Shown: positions 12,480 to 25,607 of the stretch, piece by piece
Layout of the letters: each line of letters starts with the position of its first letter
Numbering within the stretch: position 1 is the first letter of the stretch
From: Cephalotus follicularis
Taxonomy: Eukaryota; Streptophyta; Magnoliopsida; Oxalidales; Cephalotaceae
DNA: 64,000 bases
Reading direction: 5' to 3'
NCBI GenBank assembly: GCA_001972305.1
Contig: BDDD01000988.1
Location: 247,618 to 311,617 of the forward strand
Program-made: the position numbers and the translations under genes
Notes under the pieces: generated by a model
Database searches by the model: none
What the model was told of the DNA's origin: nothing
Seen by the model: the letters and a program-made list of their open reading frames with translations, nothing else

Positions 12480-12720
12480 CACCCGACACAGGGCAAAGTG
12501 TCGACTCTTTATCTCTAAGCATCGACGGTCGCAGCCTTTACCTAGATTTTTCACCTCTATCCCGACTAAAGCGCTGACGGTTTACTACAAAGCGTCGCCG
12601 CTTTAAGTCTCCTCCAGGTCAACTGACACACTTATCTTCAAAGCGTCGACTTTTTCATTTAAAGCGTCGACCGTTACTACCAAAGTGTTGACGCTTTAAG
12701 TGGGACTATTGGCACTTTAG
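12480..12720. repeat. GTCGAC-type cluster in composite LTR
   Basis: About eight AAAGCGTCGAC(C/G)-like words occur, in the same order as in the LTR at 60187 (61820-62170). They lie 200-450 bases inside the sense start of the LTR and upstream of a weak TATA-like stretch near 12131-12140. Confidence 0.75.
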
Positions 12721-12930
12721 ACAGTTTTCCTTCTCAACACTTAGCCAAATTAAAGTTTCTTCAGGGCGTGCAGCCCCCCGAACCCCCGCCCGCTGTACGG
12801 GCAGCGGAACCCCCGTACTCCCCGAGCGTAGGGTCATACTACGGGTCCCTTGAAATATTTGCCAACTACACAATAGCAATCATTTTCCATAATTAATATC
12901 TTTACTGGAAATTCGGGTCATCACAATAGT

Positions 12931-14154
12931 TAACAGCCAGAAGGATATATAAATTCCAAAAAGAATTGGGAAAAGGAGCCATGAAATCACTGCCCCAAAC
13001 ATCAAAAATCTCCACTGTCAAAATTGGAGTTAAAGGCGTCATATTCCTCTTAGTCACACCGCCTAACGATTGACAAGACGTACGAGCCCTACAATACTGA
13101 AAAGCATCTTTGAAAAGAGTTGGCCAATAAAATCCACATTGTAAAACCTTGGCGTCTTTCTTAGTTGGGCCAAAACGGCCACCACATGCCTGATCATGAC
13201 AAAAAGAGAGTATAGATTGACACTCAAGATCTGGAACACATCATTGTATAATCTTGTCGGGGCATGCTTTAAATAGGTAAGGATCATCCCCAAAAAAATG
13301 TTCGTCTTGTGAAAGAAACCGACGCTTATCTTGAGCAGACCACTTTGATGGTACAATCCCGTAACAAGATAATTAACTATGTCTGGATACCATGGTTCAC
13401 TCTCAACACACATAAGTTGCTCATCTGGAAAGTTTTCAATGATCGGACACTTTTCCTCGGGTGCATTGGAAAGTCGGGATAGGTGGACAGCAACCAAATT
13501 CTCAGTCCCTTTCTTATCTCTAATTTCCACGTCGAACTCTTGAAGTAGCAAAACCCAATGGATAAGACACGCTTTTGCATCCTTTTTAGCCATTTGGTAC
13601 CGAATCATAGCATGATCAGTGTAACAACAACGTGTGATCCTAACATATACGACCGAAATTTTTCTAATGCAAATACTACGGCTAAAAATTCATTCTCAAT
13701 GGTCATGTAATTTAATTGGCATAAAAAAGGATCCTACTTGCATTGTAAATGATGTGAGGCAATTTATTCATCCTTTGTCCGAAAACAGCTCCTATTGCAT
13801 TATCTGATGCATCACACATAATCTCAAAAGGCTCAGTCCAAATGGGTTCCTGAATGATAAGAGCCGAAGTGAGCTCCATCTTTAAGCGGTTAAAAGATTT
13901 AACGCACTCGTCAGGAGCGATGGGAATGTGGTCTTCTCTTGGGCTTCAGGAGCGATGGCAATTTGATTGTATCCAGAGTACCCATCAAGAAAATAGTAAT
14001 ACTCATGACCAACCAACCTATCTAGGATTTGATCGATAAACCGAAGGGGAAAATGATCCTTCCAGGTAGCTGTATTCAACTTGCGATAGTCGATGCACAC
14101 CCTCCATCCTATTTGAATTTTTGTAGGAATTAAGTCATTGGTGGAGGATTGCAC
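12931..14154 (-). pseudogene. Athila RNase H and reverse transcriptase, middle part
   Basis: Reading minus, the RT part (about 13880-14150) shows GWRVCIDYRKLNTATWKDHF followed by LDGYSGYNQIAI, classic Gypsy RT blocks. The RNase H end (about 13500-13608) shows [20 protein letters not shown]. The order RT then RNase H agrees with the integrase further left. The RT continues beyond the Copia insertion, at 46870 onward. It is heavily decayed. Confidence 0.85.
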
Positions 14155-14949
14155 TGTTGGGAACACCAGCTAGGGGCAGAGGGATCGAAACGCAGTGGAA
14201 GAAAAACAAACTCAATTATGGGAATTAGGTGTATAGGGTGATCAATTTTAATTTTCTATCAAATGATTGATCCCCAAGCAATGGGTTATCCTACCCGATG
14301 TGCACAATTGTCCCAATAAGTCTAGGAACCCTAATAGAGCATGTAGCCAAACCAAAAACAATGATCCAAGCATAAGGGAGAAACGGGTTTGGAGTAAGAG
14401 TTGTCGTAAACTCTCACTATGGTCACAAACAATTGCAATAAGGGAACACACACAATCCCTAAACAATTGACCCACAAACCAGAACCAAGAGCAAACCCTA
14501 ACCCTAAGGAATCGCAATGGTTCCTCCACGAAAACAACGGCCGTTCGACCGGGGCAGGCATACACGAGCCACAACCTGAATTACAAGTCATACCCCATAA
14601 CAAGCAATTCCAACACAAAACCACACATACCCATTTATCATGGGTTTGTCTAGGGTTGGAAAACCTAGCCCTAATCCCAATCCACAAAGGAGGGGACAAG
14701 AAATGGTTAACTCAAAGTGATGGCTCCTTCCTTCAAGAGCTCCCTCATCACTTTAATTCCAAATCCGCCATTAAAGCTCCTAGCTCCAAGCCCCTCCTTG
14801 ATCCACGCTCAAGGAAGCTGATGATGGAGGTTTGAATATTTATCCTACACTATAAACTCTATAGATAAAGATGATATGCAAGGAACAAATCATCTCCACC
14901 TATATTGAGCTTTTAGGGGTAAAAGGAGGGTTGAAAATGGCAGATTTTC

Positions 14950-15410
14950 GATCCAGGCGATTATGGCGTCAACGCCTAACCGATGGCGTCGACGCGTATG
15001 CTACCAGATCGAAAAGAGAAGAAAGAGAAAATTCCAGGGAAGAGAGAGAGAGAGAAATATCTCTTGTGTCTTCTTATGTGTTTGACCAGTCAGACCTCTT
15101 GTCTTATATACTCTCTCACTTTGGCGTCAACGTCATGCGTCTCATATTATCTTGGTGTCAATGCCATAGATAAGATGAAACAGCCGTCTAGTCTCATTTG
15201 TCTTCGCGTCGACGCCTAAAACCCATAGCGTCAACGTATAAACCTACTGGTTTTTAAATTGTCAACGCCATGCTCTCCATAGCATCAACGTCCAGCAGCT
15301 CAAACCAGTTATGGCGTCAACGTGTAAAGCTACTGGTTTTGTCAGCTTCACCAGAAGCCATTCGAGTGAACACCAAACAACTAATTGGACACGGCGTCGA
15401 CGCCTAAGAC
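14950..15410. repeat. GCGTCGACGC cluster in Copia LTR
   Basis: About ten words such as TATGGCGTCGACGC occur, with exact GCGTCGACGC at 14986-14995 and 15394-15403. Most lie upstream (in sense) of the TATA box at 15101. The right LTR repeats the pattern at 37670-38140, with an exact copy at 38128-38137. Confidence 0.85.
15101..15110 (-). promoter_or_regulatory. TATA box of Copia LTR
   Basis: The minus strand reads TATATAAGAC. The identical word is conserved in the right LTR at 37812-37821. A pyrimidine-rich stretch follows in sense, as expected around a plant transcription start. Confidence 0.65.
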
Positions 15411-16762
15411 AAAGATGAGACAATCTCTTCATACATTTCAACCCTTCGCATGGAATATTTCATCGTGGCAATACATGGACCTAAATCCAGTATATGAAAT
15501 ACTCACTAGCAAAGCAACATCCTCTCGATGTTGTCCTTTCACTAAATGACATACGCCCCTCACACGTCATCCGAATCAAAGTCAGGCAGGACCCGGAAAG
15601 CCTAGTCAATATCTGGTATGCTGATAAGTTTCTCAGAACATCTTGAGTTCGGGTATGACCATCCTAATAGTCTTCTTGACTATTCACAAGATGGCCCCGG
15701 TGTGAGCTCTCATCACCCCCGGATCCGTGTATCACCACATCTATCAGTCCACAACTAGATAGCAAGAGCTTTAAGCTCGTCTTTGGCATATGTGTCATGT
15801 AACCCTCATGACTATTAGCTCCAACCACGGACAAAGGAGTGGATTAAATGTCCACCCAAGATATTCCGCGACCATATAAATCTGTGAACACATTGTGACT
15901 TCAGCGGACATCCCTGGAATCACCCTAGATCCAGTCCGCCTACACTTGGCCAGGATTTCAGTCAGCAATAGTCAAGATCATATAGAGCCATTCATCCATC
16001 ATTATGGGTGTGATGATTCCATATTGCGAACTGCGCTCATACGTCTCAATGCAGCTTCCACATGACCGAAAGACAACCCTTTTGCCAGAACTTGGCTAGT
16101 GTTGGGGATGGTAGAAATCAAAGTCACGTAGTCACTACACAATGCATGCCAGCCGCTCAGGTCTAAGGATACAACGTAGGCAAAGGCCTACTAGTCATCA
16201 TAGACTATACACTATCGAAAACAATAGGGATCCCATCGACAAGGGTAATGTCCATCCAGATAGGGCACCTATGGTGGGAGGGTTCTGTTTCATGCTCTCT
16301 AGCACGCACCCCGCATCAGTTTTAGTACCATCAAAATGACAATGAGAGAAGTCGTCCTCCATACGAGGGACGAAGCATAATACGGGAAGTCTTTGCGGTT
16401 CATCAATTGCCCAGAAAGCGAACCTATGACTTGGAACTTCTGTCTGAAGGGACTAACGACCTCATTCTCATTACCTCTCTAGGCATGAGATCTGACCCCT
16501 CGATGACAGGTCTCTATATTTGTACTCAGTTGACATGGCGATCAAACTAATCCGCTTTTGACGGCTTAGGACATTACATATAGCTAGTTTGCCATTATGA
16601 ATATATATGCACAATAGATGGAACTCAGAATGTAGGATAAGCATGAAATTACATACATGTATCCAACCATAGGCTTGCATGGATTATTCCAACTAAGGAA
16701 TGTATCAAATATGTACACCCATTTAGCCCCTTCATGGCTTGTAGGGACACCCAACTCCAACA

Positions 16763-19700
16763 ATCTCCCACTTGGCCCTAAATCCATGAAGACCTTAAAG
16801 CCTAAGCATATCGTGCATTTGACTTTCTCAAGTACCAAATAGATATTTGCATTGGTCAGTAGGTTTGTTAAGTTTTCCACCTTCGCAAATCTCTCAAATG
16901 TTTCCATTTCTCTGTATTATGATCTCCATGATCATATGATTTAATCGATCAGGTGATACCGTCGCTGTTTAAAATTATGAAGCGGTAATGAGACCGTGGT
17001 TTCTGGGTTAGTGCAAAACCCTCCATCTTCATCAAAGTCACCACAACTGGTTTAACAACATATTGGAACCACTAGAAGTTCACCACAGAACTCTCGCATC
17101 CAAAACAGCTACTTTAATGCGGTATACTAGGTCATGGAATACTCAGATTGCACCGTGAAGTTTTTAGCATCCTTTGCCTTAAACTCTTGCAACTCTTGCA
17201 ACACCTCCGTTCAGGATATTAATGATATCCTTAAATGAATTAGTGATTATCCAAATCATTTTTAAACTGTAGAGTTCCCATAACTCATAAGTTTTAAATT
17301 TCACTATATTCTTTGTATGTCAAGTAGGGATCCTAAGCTCTTCTCAGTTTTACCATAATCCCTATTGAAAGTTTGCAGTGCTAATCACTGGAATTAGGCT
17401 GAAAATCAACTAGCCACTCTCTCGGTCATGTCTAACATCAAGCCGAGTACAAGATATGGCACACATGACGGAATCCACAGTCCATGCTTATCGTTTCTTG
17501 TTCATGCTTGTCCTTTCCTCAATGCCCCTAAAGGCATCCTCTCAGAAAGAAGAATTTCATGGCCAATTGGCAGTAGGCCATATGAATGGAATCCGTTTTG
17601 CCATACCATATCAGCTCCCTGCTGATGTTCTAGCTTTGGGAAAGCCCAAGCAATCTACTCGAACTACTCTTTAGATATTCATTCTCTAAAACGTAGAAAG
17701 CCTCTCCCAAATCCTTGATGGAGAAATTCTTGGTTTATTGTACTTACATGAACTGTACCATGTTAATGTACTTAATCCAAGACAGTGATATCTGGGTTAT
17801 ACTATATTCGGTAGACATAAGGCACATCTATACCACAAGATGTTTCAGCTACAGAATGCTAACTTAAAGTCAATCATAGACCTGTATAGCTTGCATTATC
17901 CGAATGGACTAAAGCATATGCGATTTGCTAGAAAATATAGTCAACCTCTCGTGTCATTCTATATCCTATCACTGCTAATCCCGCTTTAAAGGTTTTAACC
18001 TTTTACATTTACGCCTATCTTCTCCTTGAAGATATATATGCAACCAATGGGTAACCACCCTTAGGAGCATTAACCAAGTTCCAAACCTGGTTGGCGTATA
18101 TGGTGTCCATTTCAGGTAACATGGCTTCATCCCATGCCCTAAAATCAGTGTCCCTCACTGATCCTTGCAACTGATAGGCTTGTCATCCCATGATGACCTA
18201 AGTTTTTGTCAGTGCTATCATCGAGAAACCCTATCTCTCAAGTGTTGTAAAAAACTTTGCCTATTATCCTCCCTCAAGAATTGCCTTAATTGAGATTCCA
18301 TCTCAGATTTGGGATCCCTTACCAAATTATGTCTTAAGAGGATTCAACCTCTAATTCCTTATTGTCCTATGGTTTTTCACCCGGTAGTAACTTCCTTTGT
18401 TGCACCTTAACTCCTATTGTTTCCTGTAACCATTTATTCCCTCCTTGGGAATATGCAGTACGTGACACGAAACTTTTGTTAGCAGGGAAACGCGTAACAA
18501 AAACTTTTGTTCGCTAGGATGGTGAAATGATATCCTAATTTCTTCTTAAGATATCCCAAAACAGGCAATGATCCATTCAAGCCTCCAGCTTAGAAGATTT
18601 CACCCTTCTAATAAAAGCTAGATAGCCTTTAACCCTCTCGGTTAAGGCTGGGTTTCCTTCATCTATGATCTCCTTGATCATATGATATCCTCACGATATC
18701 GGAGGGGACGGATTTTAAGGAATCCGGATTTGGATATGTATTGCCCTGTGCAATGCATAACCCAGAAGGATATAGGAAGTTGTATAAAAGATGTTATGGA
18801 CTGGACCTTTTCAACAAAGTCCATATGCTCCGTACGGATATACCATTCCCATATGGTTTTTCTAGGAGACGTCCATATAGAGAGAATGTTCCATTATCTC
18901 TCATAATCTTTTATTGTTTTGTTCCTTATTGAATTATTAATGCAATGGTTAAAACTTAGATAATGTTAAAGTTTATATCCATTTGCAAAAATATACAGTT
19001 CACTACGCCTATCCAACGGTGTGAATCTCCTGATTCACCACCATGGTGTATATCCATAGTTTCAATAACTCCTTGATGCCCAGCTTCTCTTAGCTCCTTG
19101 CTTAGAGATTCCAATGTTAGTGTCACAACCTGAGTTCCTTACTCAAGTTCAACTTACATTGTAATCCAGAAAGTAAAAATAGAAGTATCTTACACCGAGG
19201 TACCTCTACCTGTGGATTTAAGGAACTTTTACAGTTTTCCTTTTTAATGCCTTGCTTCCCACAGCAAACATTCTCCTTGTGATCCTTTCATTAATGACAT
19301 CCCTTTGCACTCCTTGCGCTTTACCCTTTTATCTTGTAAGGCTCCTTGCCTTTGGAACATGATCCCAAGATCTATCCCTCTCGGATGTTGTCCCATAAGA
19401 AGATAAATGTATGAGCATGGCTGATTTAGTCTTACCATAGACCAAATCTGCCTCCATTAGAGCCAAACAACTCTCTCAGTTGTGTAAGGATTCCCTTAAG
19501 GTTTGTGCTCATAATTGATGCAACCATTTGACCTCCTTGGTCTTGTCACTCTTTGACATGTTTGCATGAAGGGTTGGGAATATTCGGTCATTACATGAGC
19601 CTCTCTCATGCTCCTGAGTATCAAGCGTATCTAACGCTGCCATTGCATGATATTGGATCATTGAACTCATATGTGTGGTGCTGACTGCCAATTGAGTAAG

Positions 19701-20096
19701 ATTGAGTATGCCTAACAACGTATATACAGAAAATATGAGAGAAATATTAGCAGATTATTCCAATTAATGTTATTACCATAATCCTTGGCCTTTAGTAATT
19801 ATGGCTCCTCCCACTATTCTAATCGTATCCCACACCTCCTATGTGGAACTCGGGAAGGCTCATGCCTCCTAGTCGGGATCAGAATCTATCCAGCATACTA
19901 TTGTCCCGACTGTGGCTATCCAAACCATAATATGCGAATAGGTAGACACAAGCGCCAATTTACACTAGGACCTCTTGCCCTTGGTGTAAGATCTGATACA
20001 AGATCCGGCCTCCCGGACCTTATGGTCTCTGTTGTGGCATGATGGTAACCATAAGATCTCTTTATAAGTCAAACCCACAGTCCTCAAAGAAATAAA
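16763..20096 (-). pseudogene. Copia internal region, 3' part of pol, strongly decayed
   Basis: By Copia gene order this stretch should hold integrase, RT and RNase H on the minus strand. Only an RT segment is clear by reading. A weaker similarity to a Copia RNase H end (LTNLLTNANIYLVLEKVK) is visible near 16800-16900. All other open frames are short and unconvincing. The polypurine context is at 16763-16775. Confidence 0.6.
18030..18150 (-). pseudogene. Copia reverse transcriptase N-terminal remnant
   Basis: The minus strand reads WDEAMLPEMDTIYANQVWNL followed by VNAPKGG. This matches the conserved Copia RT opening (W..AM..EM.... NQVW.LV..P.G). It fixes both lineage and direction of the element. 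Only a fragment is readable. Confidence 0.75.
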
Positions 20097-20101
20097 CCCA
20101 T

Positions 20102-22927
20102 TGTAACGCCCGGGATTTTCACATAAGGTAATATGTTAATTTCCGATGTAATTTCATGTGTGAAATTAACGAGAGTGGCGAAACTCCCCACTTTGATGAT
20201 GTTTTCCCATTTATAATATTGGTACGTGAGTGAAGGAATGATCTAAAAGGTTACTTTGGCTTAAATATTGAAAAATTGGGTCAAAGCATTGACGCCTTGA
20301 CAGTTAAAGCGTGCGTTTAAATGTAACACGTAGAACATCGACGCAAGTGATAAGCGTCGACGCCAATAGAACAAATGCCATAAGCACTGACGCTTAAAGA
20401 TTAGCATTGACGCTTTGTGTCTAATTTCAGATACATTTAAGTAGACAGGAAACTTGTCGCATAGAGGTGGGGAAACGCCATTCTTCAGGCGCCTTGACAT
20501 GTAGTTTGGGACATGTTGTGCATGCCTTATAATGCACTGACTTGCCAGGACTGATAAGGAAAGAAAAGAGAGGACAGGTGGGTGTACATGAAGCTACTGG
20601 AGGAATGGAAAGACACTTGGAGTGCCATGGAGCCAGTTGTGAATAAAGGATGGAACCTGTTAATGCATGCAGAGAAAAGCAAAAGTGAAACCTACATAAA
20701 AACTGTTCTTTTCATCTCTACCACTGAATTGCTGGAGAGAAAGAAATGAAAGAGAGAAAGACAGTGAGAAACAAAGAAACCAAGGAGTGAAAGTGAGAGG
20801 GAGGTCACCTTCCTCCATTGTTGAACCAACTTGAAACTCAGAACTTGGAGCTTGTGGCCTGCAGCTACGGGACAGACCTTGAAGCTGCTGTGACCGGATT
20901 TTGGAACACAGAGAGGTGGACTTTCAGTTCCTAACTTGCAACTAAAGGTAGGGGATTATTGTAGAGGATTTATGTATGCAAGTTTGTGTTCAAGGTTAAT
21001 GTGTTTCCATTGACGTTATGCATGAATTGCATGTTAATATGGACTGATTTGGATTACTGGGTTGTTAAGACAACTACTGTGATATGAAAACTGATCATGC
21101 ATGTGTATTGTAAGTGAATAATAGGACTGGAATTGCATGTTTAATGAGTTGTTTATTGCCTGGCTTGTGAAACGATGAAGACGATTACATAGAATTGCGT
21201 AACCGTCGACGCCCATGTTATAAGCGTAGACGCTTTTGCGTGTTAAGGCAATCAACGTAGATGCTTAAAGAAAACATCGATGCCTTGTTCGAACAGTTAC
21301 AGGACTGTAATGTTCGCTTGTGGATGGCATGATTGCTTGATAGTTTGATGTTTTGGTTACATATGTTGATAACCTGCTGTGCATATTACGCGTGAATGAA
21401 ACGTCTCTAGGATTCCATGTACATTAGGGGAATGGATTCTCCTTCCGATCGTGACTAGTTGAAGTGATATTGCCTGTTATCAATTAATCGTTGACGCTTA
21501 GGGAAAAGTGTCGACTCATGTGGTTTGCTACGCTTGGGATTTTTACTCACGAAACGACGATGCTAAGGTTCCTACCTTAAATGCCGACGCCTCCGAGATA
21601 AAAGTCGACGCTCAAGGGCCCTATCCTTGAAGCGTCGATGCCAATGAAAAATATCTGAGCGTTTGCAACTGGAGTAAGCGCTGACACCCTATGGATAAGT
21701 GCCGACGCTGATCCCCCTGGTTTGGTTGGTTTAACTCAAATGGTATTAGTTGACCCAAAATGACTCTAGAAACGATTCTAGGCACGTTTGAGCATATGTT
21801 TGCATTGCACTTGAACTAATTATTGAAATGTGGATGATTTCTAAATGTGTTTTAGAAATACTTGCATGATTTTAAGTAAATCATTATTTTGTACGAAAAT
21901 GTATATTTGACTAAACGTATATTTTTGAATAACTGGGGAAGTATTTCTAATGCTTGCGAGTTGTTTATGAGTTTTTCTACACAAAGAAAATGGATGGTTA
22001 TATATATTGACAAATATATGTGTTTCAAGTGTTTATAACTTGTAAATTACTTGAGTGGATTGTTGAATGTGATTATTATCGTTGCCGCTAGCGGGGTAGT
22101 GCTGGTACTTAGCCGTCGTGCTAGTATCATAGTGTTACCGTTAGCGGTGTAGGGTTGGTACTTAGCCGCCGTGCTAGTATCATTTATTGTGTCCTGAGTG
22201 TTGTTACTTGCCACCGTGCTAGTAATGGGGACGTTGTTTGTACTAAGTGTGCTGGATTGTTGTCCATTGTGACATGCTGTTTGGATTGTATGGCCCTTAG
22301 GGGACATGCCTTACTATTTATTGTATTGATGTAGCTGTAGTAGGTTACACCTGTACTGTGAATATACATATAGATATGTATATATATGTATATACTGTTA
22401 TTCTTATTATACTGCATCACTGTGCATTCATTATATGACATGCATTACCTTTGCCACCAAATTGTATTTATATATTAACTACTTAGCCGAGTGAAGATAA
22501 AGGCTAAACCCCTACAATTTCAGATTGATGGAGTGAGTTTTTATATGGAGCACACCTGGAGGCTGAAGAGAAGATGGAGTTGTTTTCTCTTGAGTTTTAT
22601 ATTCGGATAATGGATAATGGTTCATTGTATTTGGGATTACTGTACTGATGGATAATATGATTATCATAACTAATGGAAAATGTATTTCGTATTGAATTTT
22701 ATCATGCTCCGTTTGGGGGCAATTTGACAATGATCTGTTTGTATTGTTAAATGATTAGTGGCATGTGGTATGGGACGCATGTTATGGTTTAATTCAGCTT
22801 ATTATTTGAATGCTTCCACAAGATATAAACTGTTTTGAAAGTTTTTATTTTCACGTAAAATTCTATAAGCCGGATATTGTGTTAAATTGCCATGATATAA
22901 ATGTTGTTATAAAACCAGGGTGTGGCA
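20102..22927 (+). mobile_element. solo LTR, TGTAACGCCC family
   Basis: This 2,826-bp block runs from TGTAACGCCCGGG to GGGTGTGGCA, with CCCAT at 20097-20101 and 22928-22932. It has no coding region. In sense order it has a palindrome cluster (20281-20420, exact GCGTCGACGC at 20354-20363), a purine-rich leader (20740-20800), a donor-like AAAGGTAGGG (20944-20953), a second cluster (21200-21710), a 53-bp duplication (22081-22186), and an acceptor-like CCCCTACAATTTCAG ending at 22523. The solo LTR at 51843-54748 is the same family in the opposite direction. Confidence 0.9.
22081..22186. repeat. 53-bp tandem duplication in solo LTR
   Basis: Units at 22081 and 22134 share GGTACTTAGCCG and GTGCTAGTATCAT, with a partial third copy to about 22225. 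Confidence 0.75.
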
Positions 22928-25120
22928 CCCATTTTGACACCCACACGTTGTGGCCTATCAGTGTAACACCCCCGATGGTGGGAGCCCTTATAGGTCATAA
23001 TACCAAACTAAACATGACAAATTATCTAAACCAGAAATTTACGCAAAACGGATGTGGTGGTCTGAAAACATATCTTATAACAAACTGATATAAAAGAGAG
23101 TCTGAAATTTTAACCATTCATAAATAAAAACAAACCATAATCCGATATCCAAAAACTGTTTCAGAAGAAACTAGTCTGACATTAACTCAAAATATGATCA
23201 ACACTACTGAAAACACAATGGACCAACTCCTAGATGATCCTCTGACAAGTGGGTAACTCTCATCACACGTTTCCCCCATCCTTCTGAAAACATGCTGCAT
23301 GAAAACAAAAACGCGGCTTAGCAAACTTCAGTACAGATAAGGAAGTAAAACAGTAAACGGCAAACAATCAATTTGAACTTTAAAATTCAGCAAAGTAACA
23401 TAGTAAATATTATTTAAAACGTAAAGCAGAATATTTAAATACGAATAGTTATAAATCATCATAACTTTACGAAAAACATAACATCATAGTCCAAAACTTT
23501 ATCTGATTTCATAATTCCATAACAGAGAATTCTGACATACATACATATATATATACATATGTATATATATAGGTGCAAGGGGTTCTCGAGGCCCACATGC
23601 TTTGACGGAAAAGTCGTGTATGGCACTACACAATCAATCTCAATATTGAATACTGAATTCTGAAAATAACTAGAGTATACTCATACACCTCAAAAGGATC
23701 CATATCCTACCCTCATGATACATATTTAAAAGAGACGTCATAGACCAATCACACCGCCACGGTAGGTGTCATGCCCTTCGTGCCAAAGAACATGCCTATC
23801 ATACCTCATAGGTAGGGTTTTTCTCTATATGTTATTATGCTAAAATATTGTTTTAATCTAAAACAATTCTAAAACGTACTTATTTAAACTGTCTCCAAAC
23901 ATATCTGAAATTATTTAAAGAAGATCATAAACATATTTTAATATCAGAAATCAAAATTTGATTTGTATCTGAAGTTTAGCATACTTCCTAAAGTGGAAGC
24001 CATGTCCAAAACAATAACACATTTTCGATAGCAGAAAATATGCATATTAAAAATCAATATCCGAGGCAACAATAATAAATCCGTTTCAATAAGATTATTA
24101 TCAAAATGAGGATATCCAATCAAAATTTTATTTCGAATAAAACCAAGAGTATAAATCCGTTCAATAGGAGTATATCAAGAACATATCAAACAGTAAAAAT
24201 TGACTTTATTCAATTTAATCGAGAGAATATCAAAGAATCGAAGAATCCGTACCTTAGAAGGTCGAAAAATCTAAACAAACTAGAATACCGGACAAAAGCA
24301 CCCTAGAAGTGTCCTAAACTCCCCCACTGATGATATCAAGACCTAAACATATAAGCCCAAACATCACATAACATAAAAAGAAGCAAACATCAACACTGCC
24401 AGTGAAAGCGTCGACTGTTTATTCTTAGACATCGACGGTTTCATTGTATAAAAGGACAAGGCGCAGAGCAAAGTGTCGACTAACCACAGCACAAAATAGT
24501 ACAAAGCGGCAACGCTTAAAATACAAGCATTGACGGTTTGCGTCAAATACACAATCCCAGTTGCAGAAAATTAGTTGCAAAACATGGGTAAATCCGATTT
24601 TTAATAAATACGATGCATGATTAGCAACATGTTGGTTCTGTGACATGTTATGCAAATTCAGAAACGCTAGAGTAAACCTATGATTACATACAAAGTATAA
24701 AACACATGTATGAGAGAATTTTTAAAACATATTTTTCTGGTATTTCACAGTTTGTAAAATCAAGAACTGTAATCCGATTTTTCTGTGCATAAACTGTAAA
24801 AAAAGTGATGCATACATGTCTATAGTATGGTTTCTTTGTTTCTAAACATCAGTATTACAAGTTATGCATAAAATCCATGAATGAACATATTAAAGTTATA
24901 GCATAAATTCTTTCTCAACAGGCTCCTAAAACATGATTAAAATGAATTCTAGCATGTTTTTATTAGAAACTAACAGTTGATACATAATCTATGTAGAAAA
25001 CTACAACTTTCGTTTAGAAAATACCTTCAGAAAACGTCATTTTGATGAAGATTGAGGCTAACAAAATTGCTGTGTTGGTTTGTTAAAAAAGCAGATGGTT
25101 TTCATCAAAGTGTAATAATC

Positions 25121-25130
25121 AGTTTATAAA
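25121..25130 (-). promoter_or_regulatory. candidate TATA box, chromovirus LTR
   Basis: The minus strand reads TTTATAAACT about 430 bases from the LTR sense start. The equivalent site in the other LTR copies is less well kept, so this is a modest prediction. Confidence 0.4.
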
Positions 25131-25289
25131 TCCAATAAAACAAGTGAAATTAATGATGAAATCGTGCAACTAATAAGTTTCTTTTTGTGCAGATTCGGTC
25201 TCAATCAAAGAAGGAAAATCAGATAAAAAAATTGGAAAAACCTCCTTTTCCATAAGCATGTCACTGTCCAAATAGAATAGGAAAGCCGA

Positions 25290-25430
25290 CTAAAGCATCG
25301 ACAGTTTACGGAAAGCGTCGATGGTTGAGCCTTAAGTTACAAAACGCGTCAAAGTCACACGTTTTGGCGTCCACAATCTCGCAGTACCCAAATCGTCGGC
25401 GGTTCTAATAAGAGCGTCGACGCTTTGTGC
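25290..25430. repeat. GTCGAC-type cluster, chromovirus LTR sense start
   Basis: Five or six words, including an exact GCGTCGACGC at 25414-25423, lie 125-265 bases inside the sense start and upstream of the TATA-like box at 25121. Equivalent clusters lie at 35110-35270 and 58210-58340 in the two other copies of this LTR. Confidence 0.8.
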
Positions 25431-25554
25431 CCAAAAATAAAAAATAAACGAAATTCAAAATGAAATCAAAGAGATCACAAACAATAGCGTATAACAAGAG
25501 GTAAAGACTGAACATAAAACGATAACCATGTTAGAATAGAAACGGGATATTACA

Positions 25555-25575
25555 TCCACTCCCCCTTAAAAAGGA
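25555..25575 (-). other. polypurine tract of chromovirus
   Basis: Directly abutting the left LTR, the minus strand reads AAGGGGGAGTGGA, then TGTAATATCCC. This is the plus-strand priming site expected at the 3' LTR and confirms minus orientation. Confidence 0.85.
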
Positions 25576-25607
25576 TTTCGGCCCGAAATCACAACCATAC
25601 TCATACC

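Larger units (their letters stand above)
9865..12925 (-). mobile_element. composite solo LTR (chromovirus family of 60187)
   Basis: Ends TGTAGCGCCCCCG and GGGTCATCACA are flanked by ATAGT at 9860-9864 and 12926-12930. A second LTR-like start, TGTAACTCCCCCG, lies inside at 10308. A segment of about 300 bp appears twice (about 10003-10307 and 11545-11850). The block thus looks like the head of one LTR joined to a complete second one (10308-12925). The 3' part is collinear with the LTR at 60187-62403, sharing the GAGTGATC stretch, palindrome cluster and GC-rich segment. No coding region is present. Confidence 0.8.
14155..16762 (-). mobile_element. Copia left LTR (3' LTR in sense)
   Basis: This 2,608-bp LTR contains a GTCGAC-type cluster (about 14950-15410), a TATA box (15101-15110) and a GA/TC stretch (15005-15055). 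It is unusually long for Copia but is matched along its length by the right copy. Short antisense frames within it are not genes. Confidence 0.88.
22962..25554 (-). mobile_element. chromovirus left LTR (3' LTR in sense)
   Basis: Complete LTR from TGTAACACCCCCG to GGGATATTACA. In sense order: cluster 1 (about 25430-25290), TATA-like TTTATAAACT (25121-25130), a second cluster (24545-24400), donor-like box near 24251, and a stem-loop/acceptor box (23295-23340). A third copy of this LTR family, in the opposite direction, is at 58089-60186. Confidence 0.92.

Noticed and set aside
10308-12925. A separate nested solo LTR beginning at 10308
   Set aside because: No independent target duplication was found around it; the flanking ATAGT pair belongs to the whole block from 9865, so it is described as one composite LTR.
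14490-14510. Telomere-like CCCTAACCCTAAGG
   Set aside because: Only about two units lie within a Copia LTR, and the matching site in the other LTR is different; no telomeric array.
14419-14835. Plus-strand open frame of 138 codons in the Copia LTR
   Set aside because: It is not kept in the matching right LTR and has no domain; it is a chance frame.
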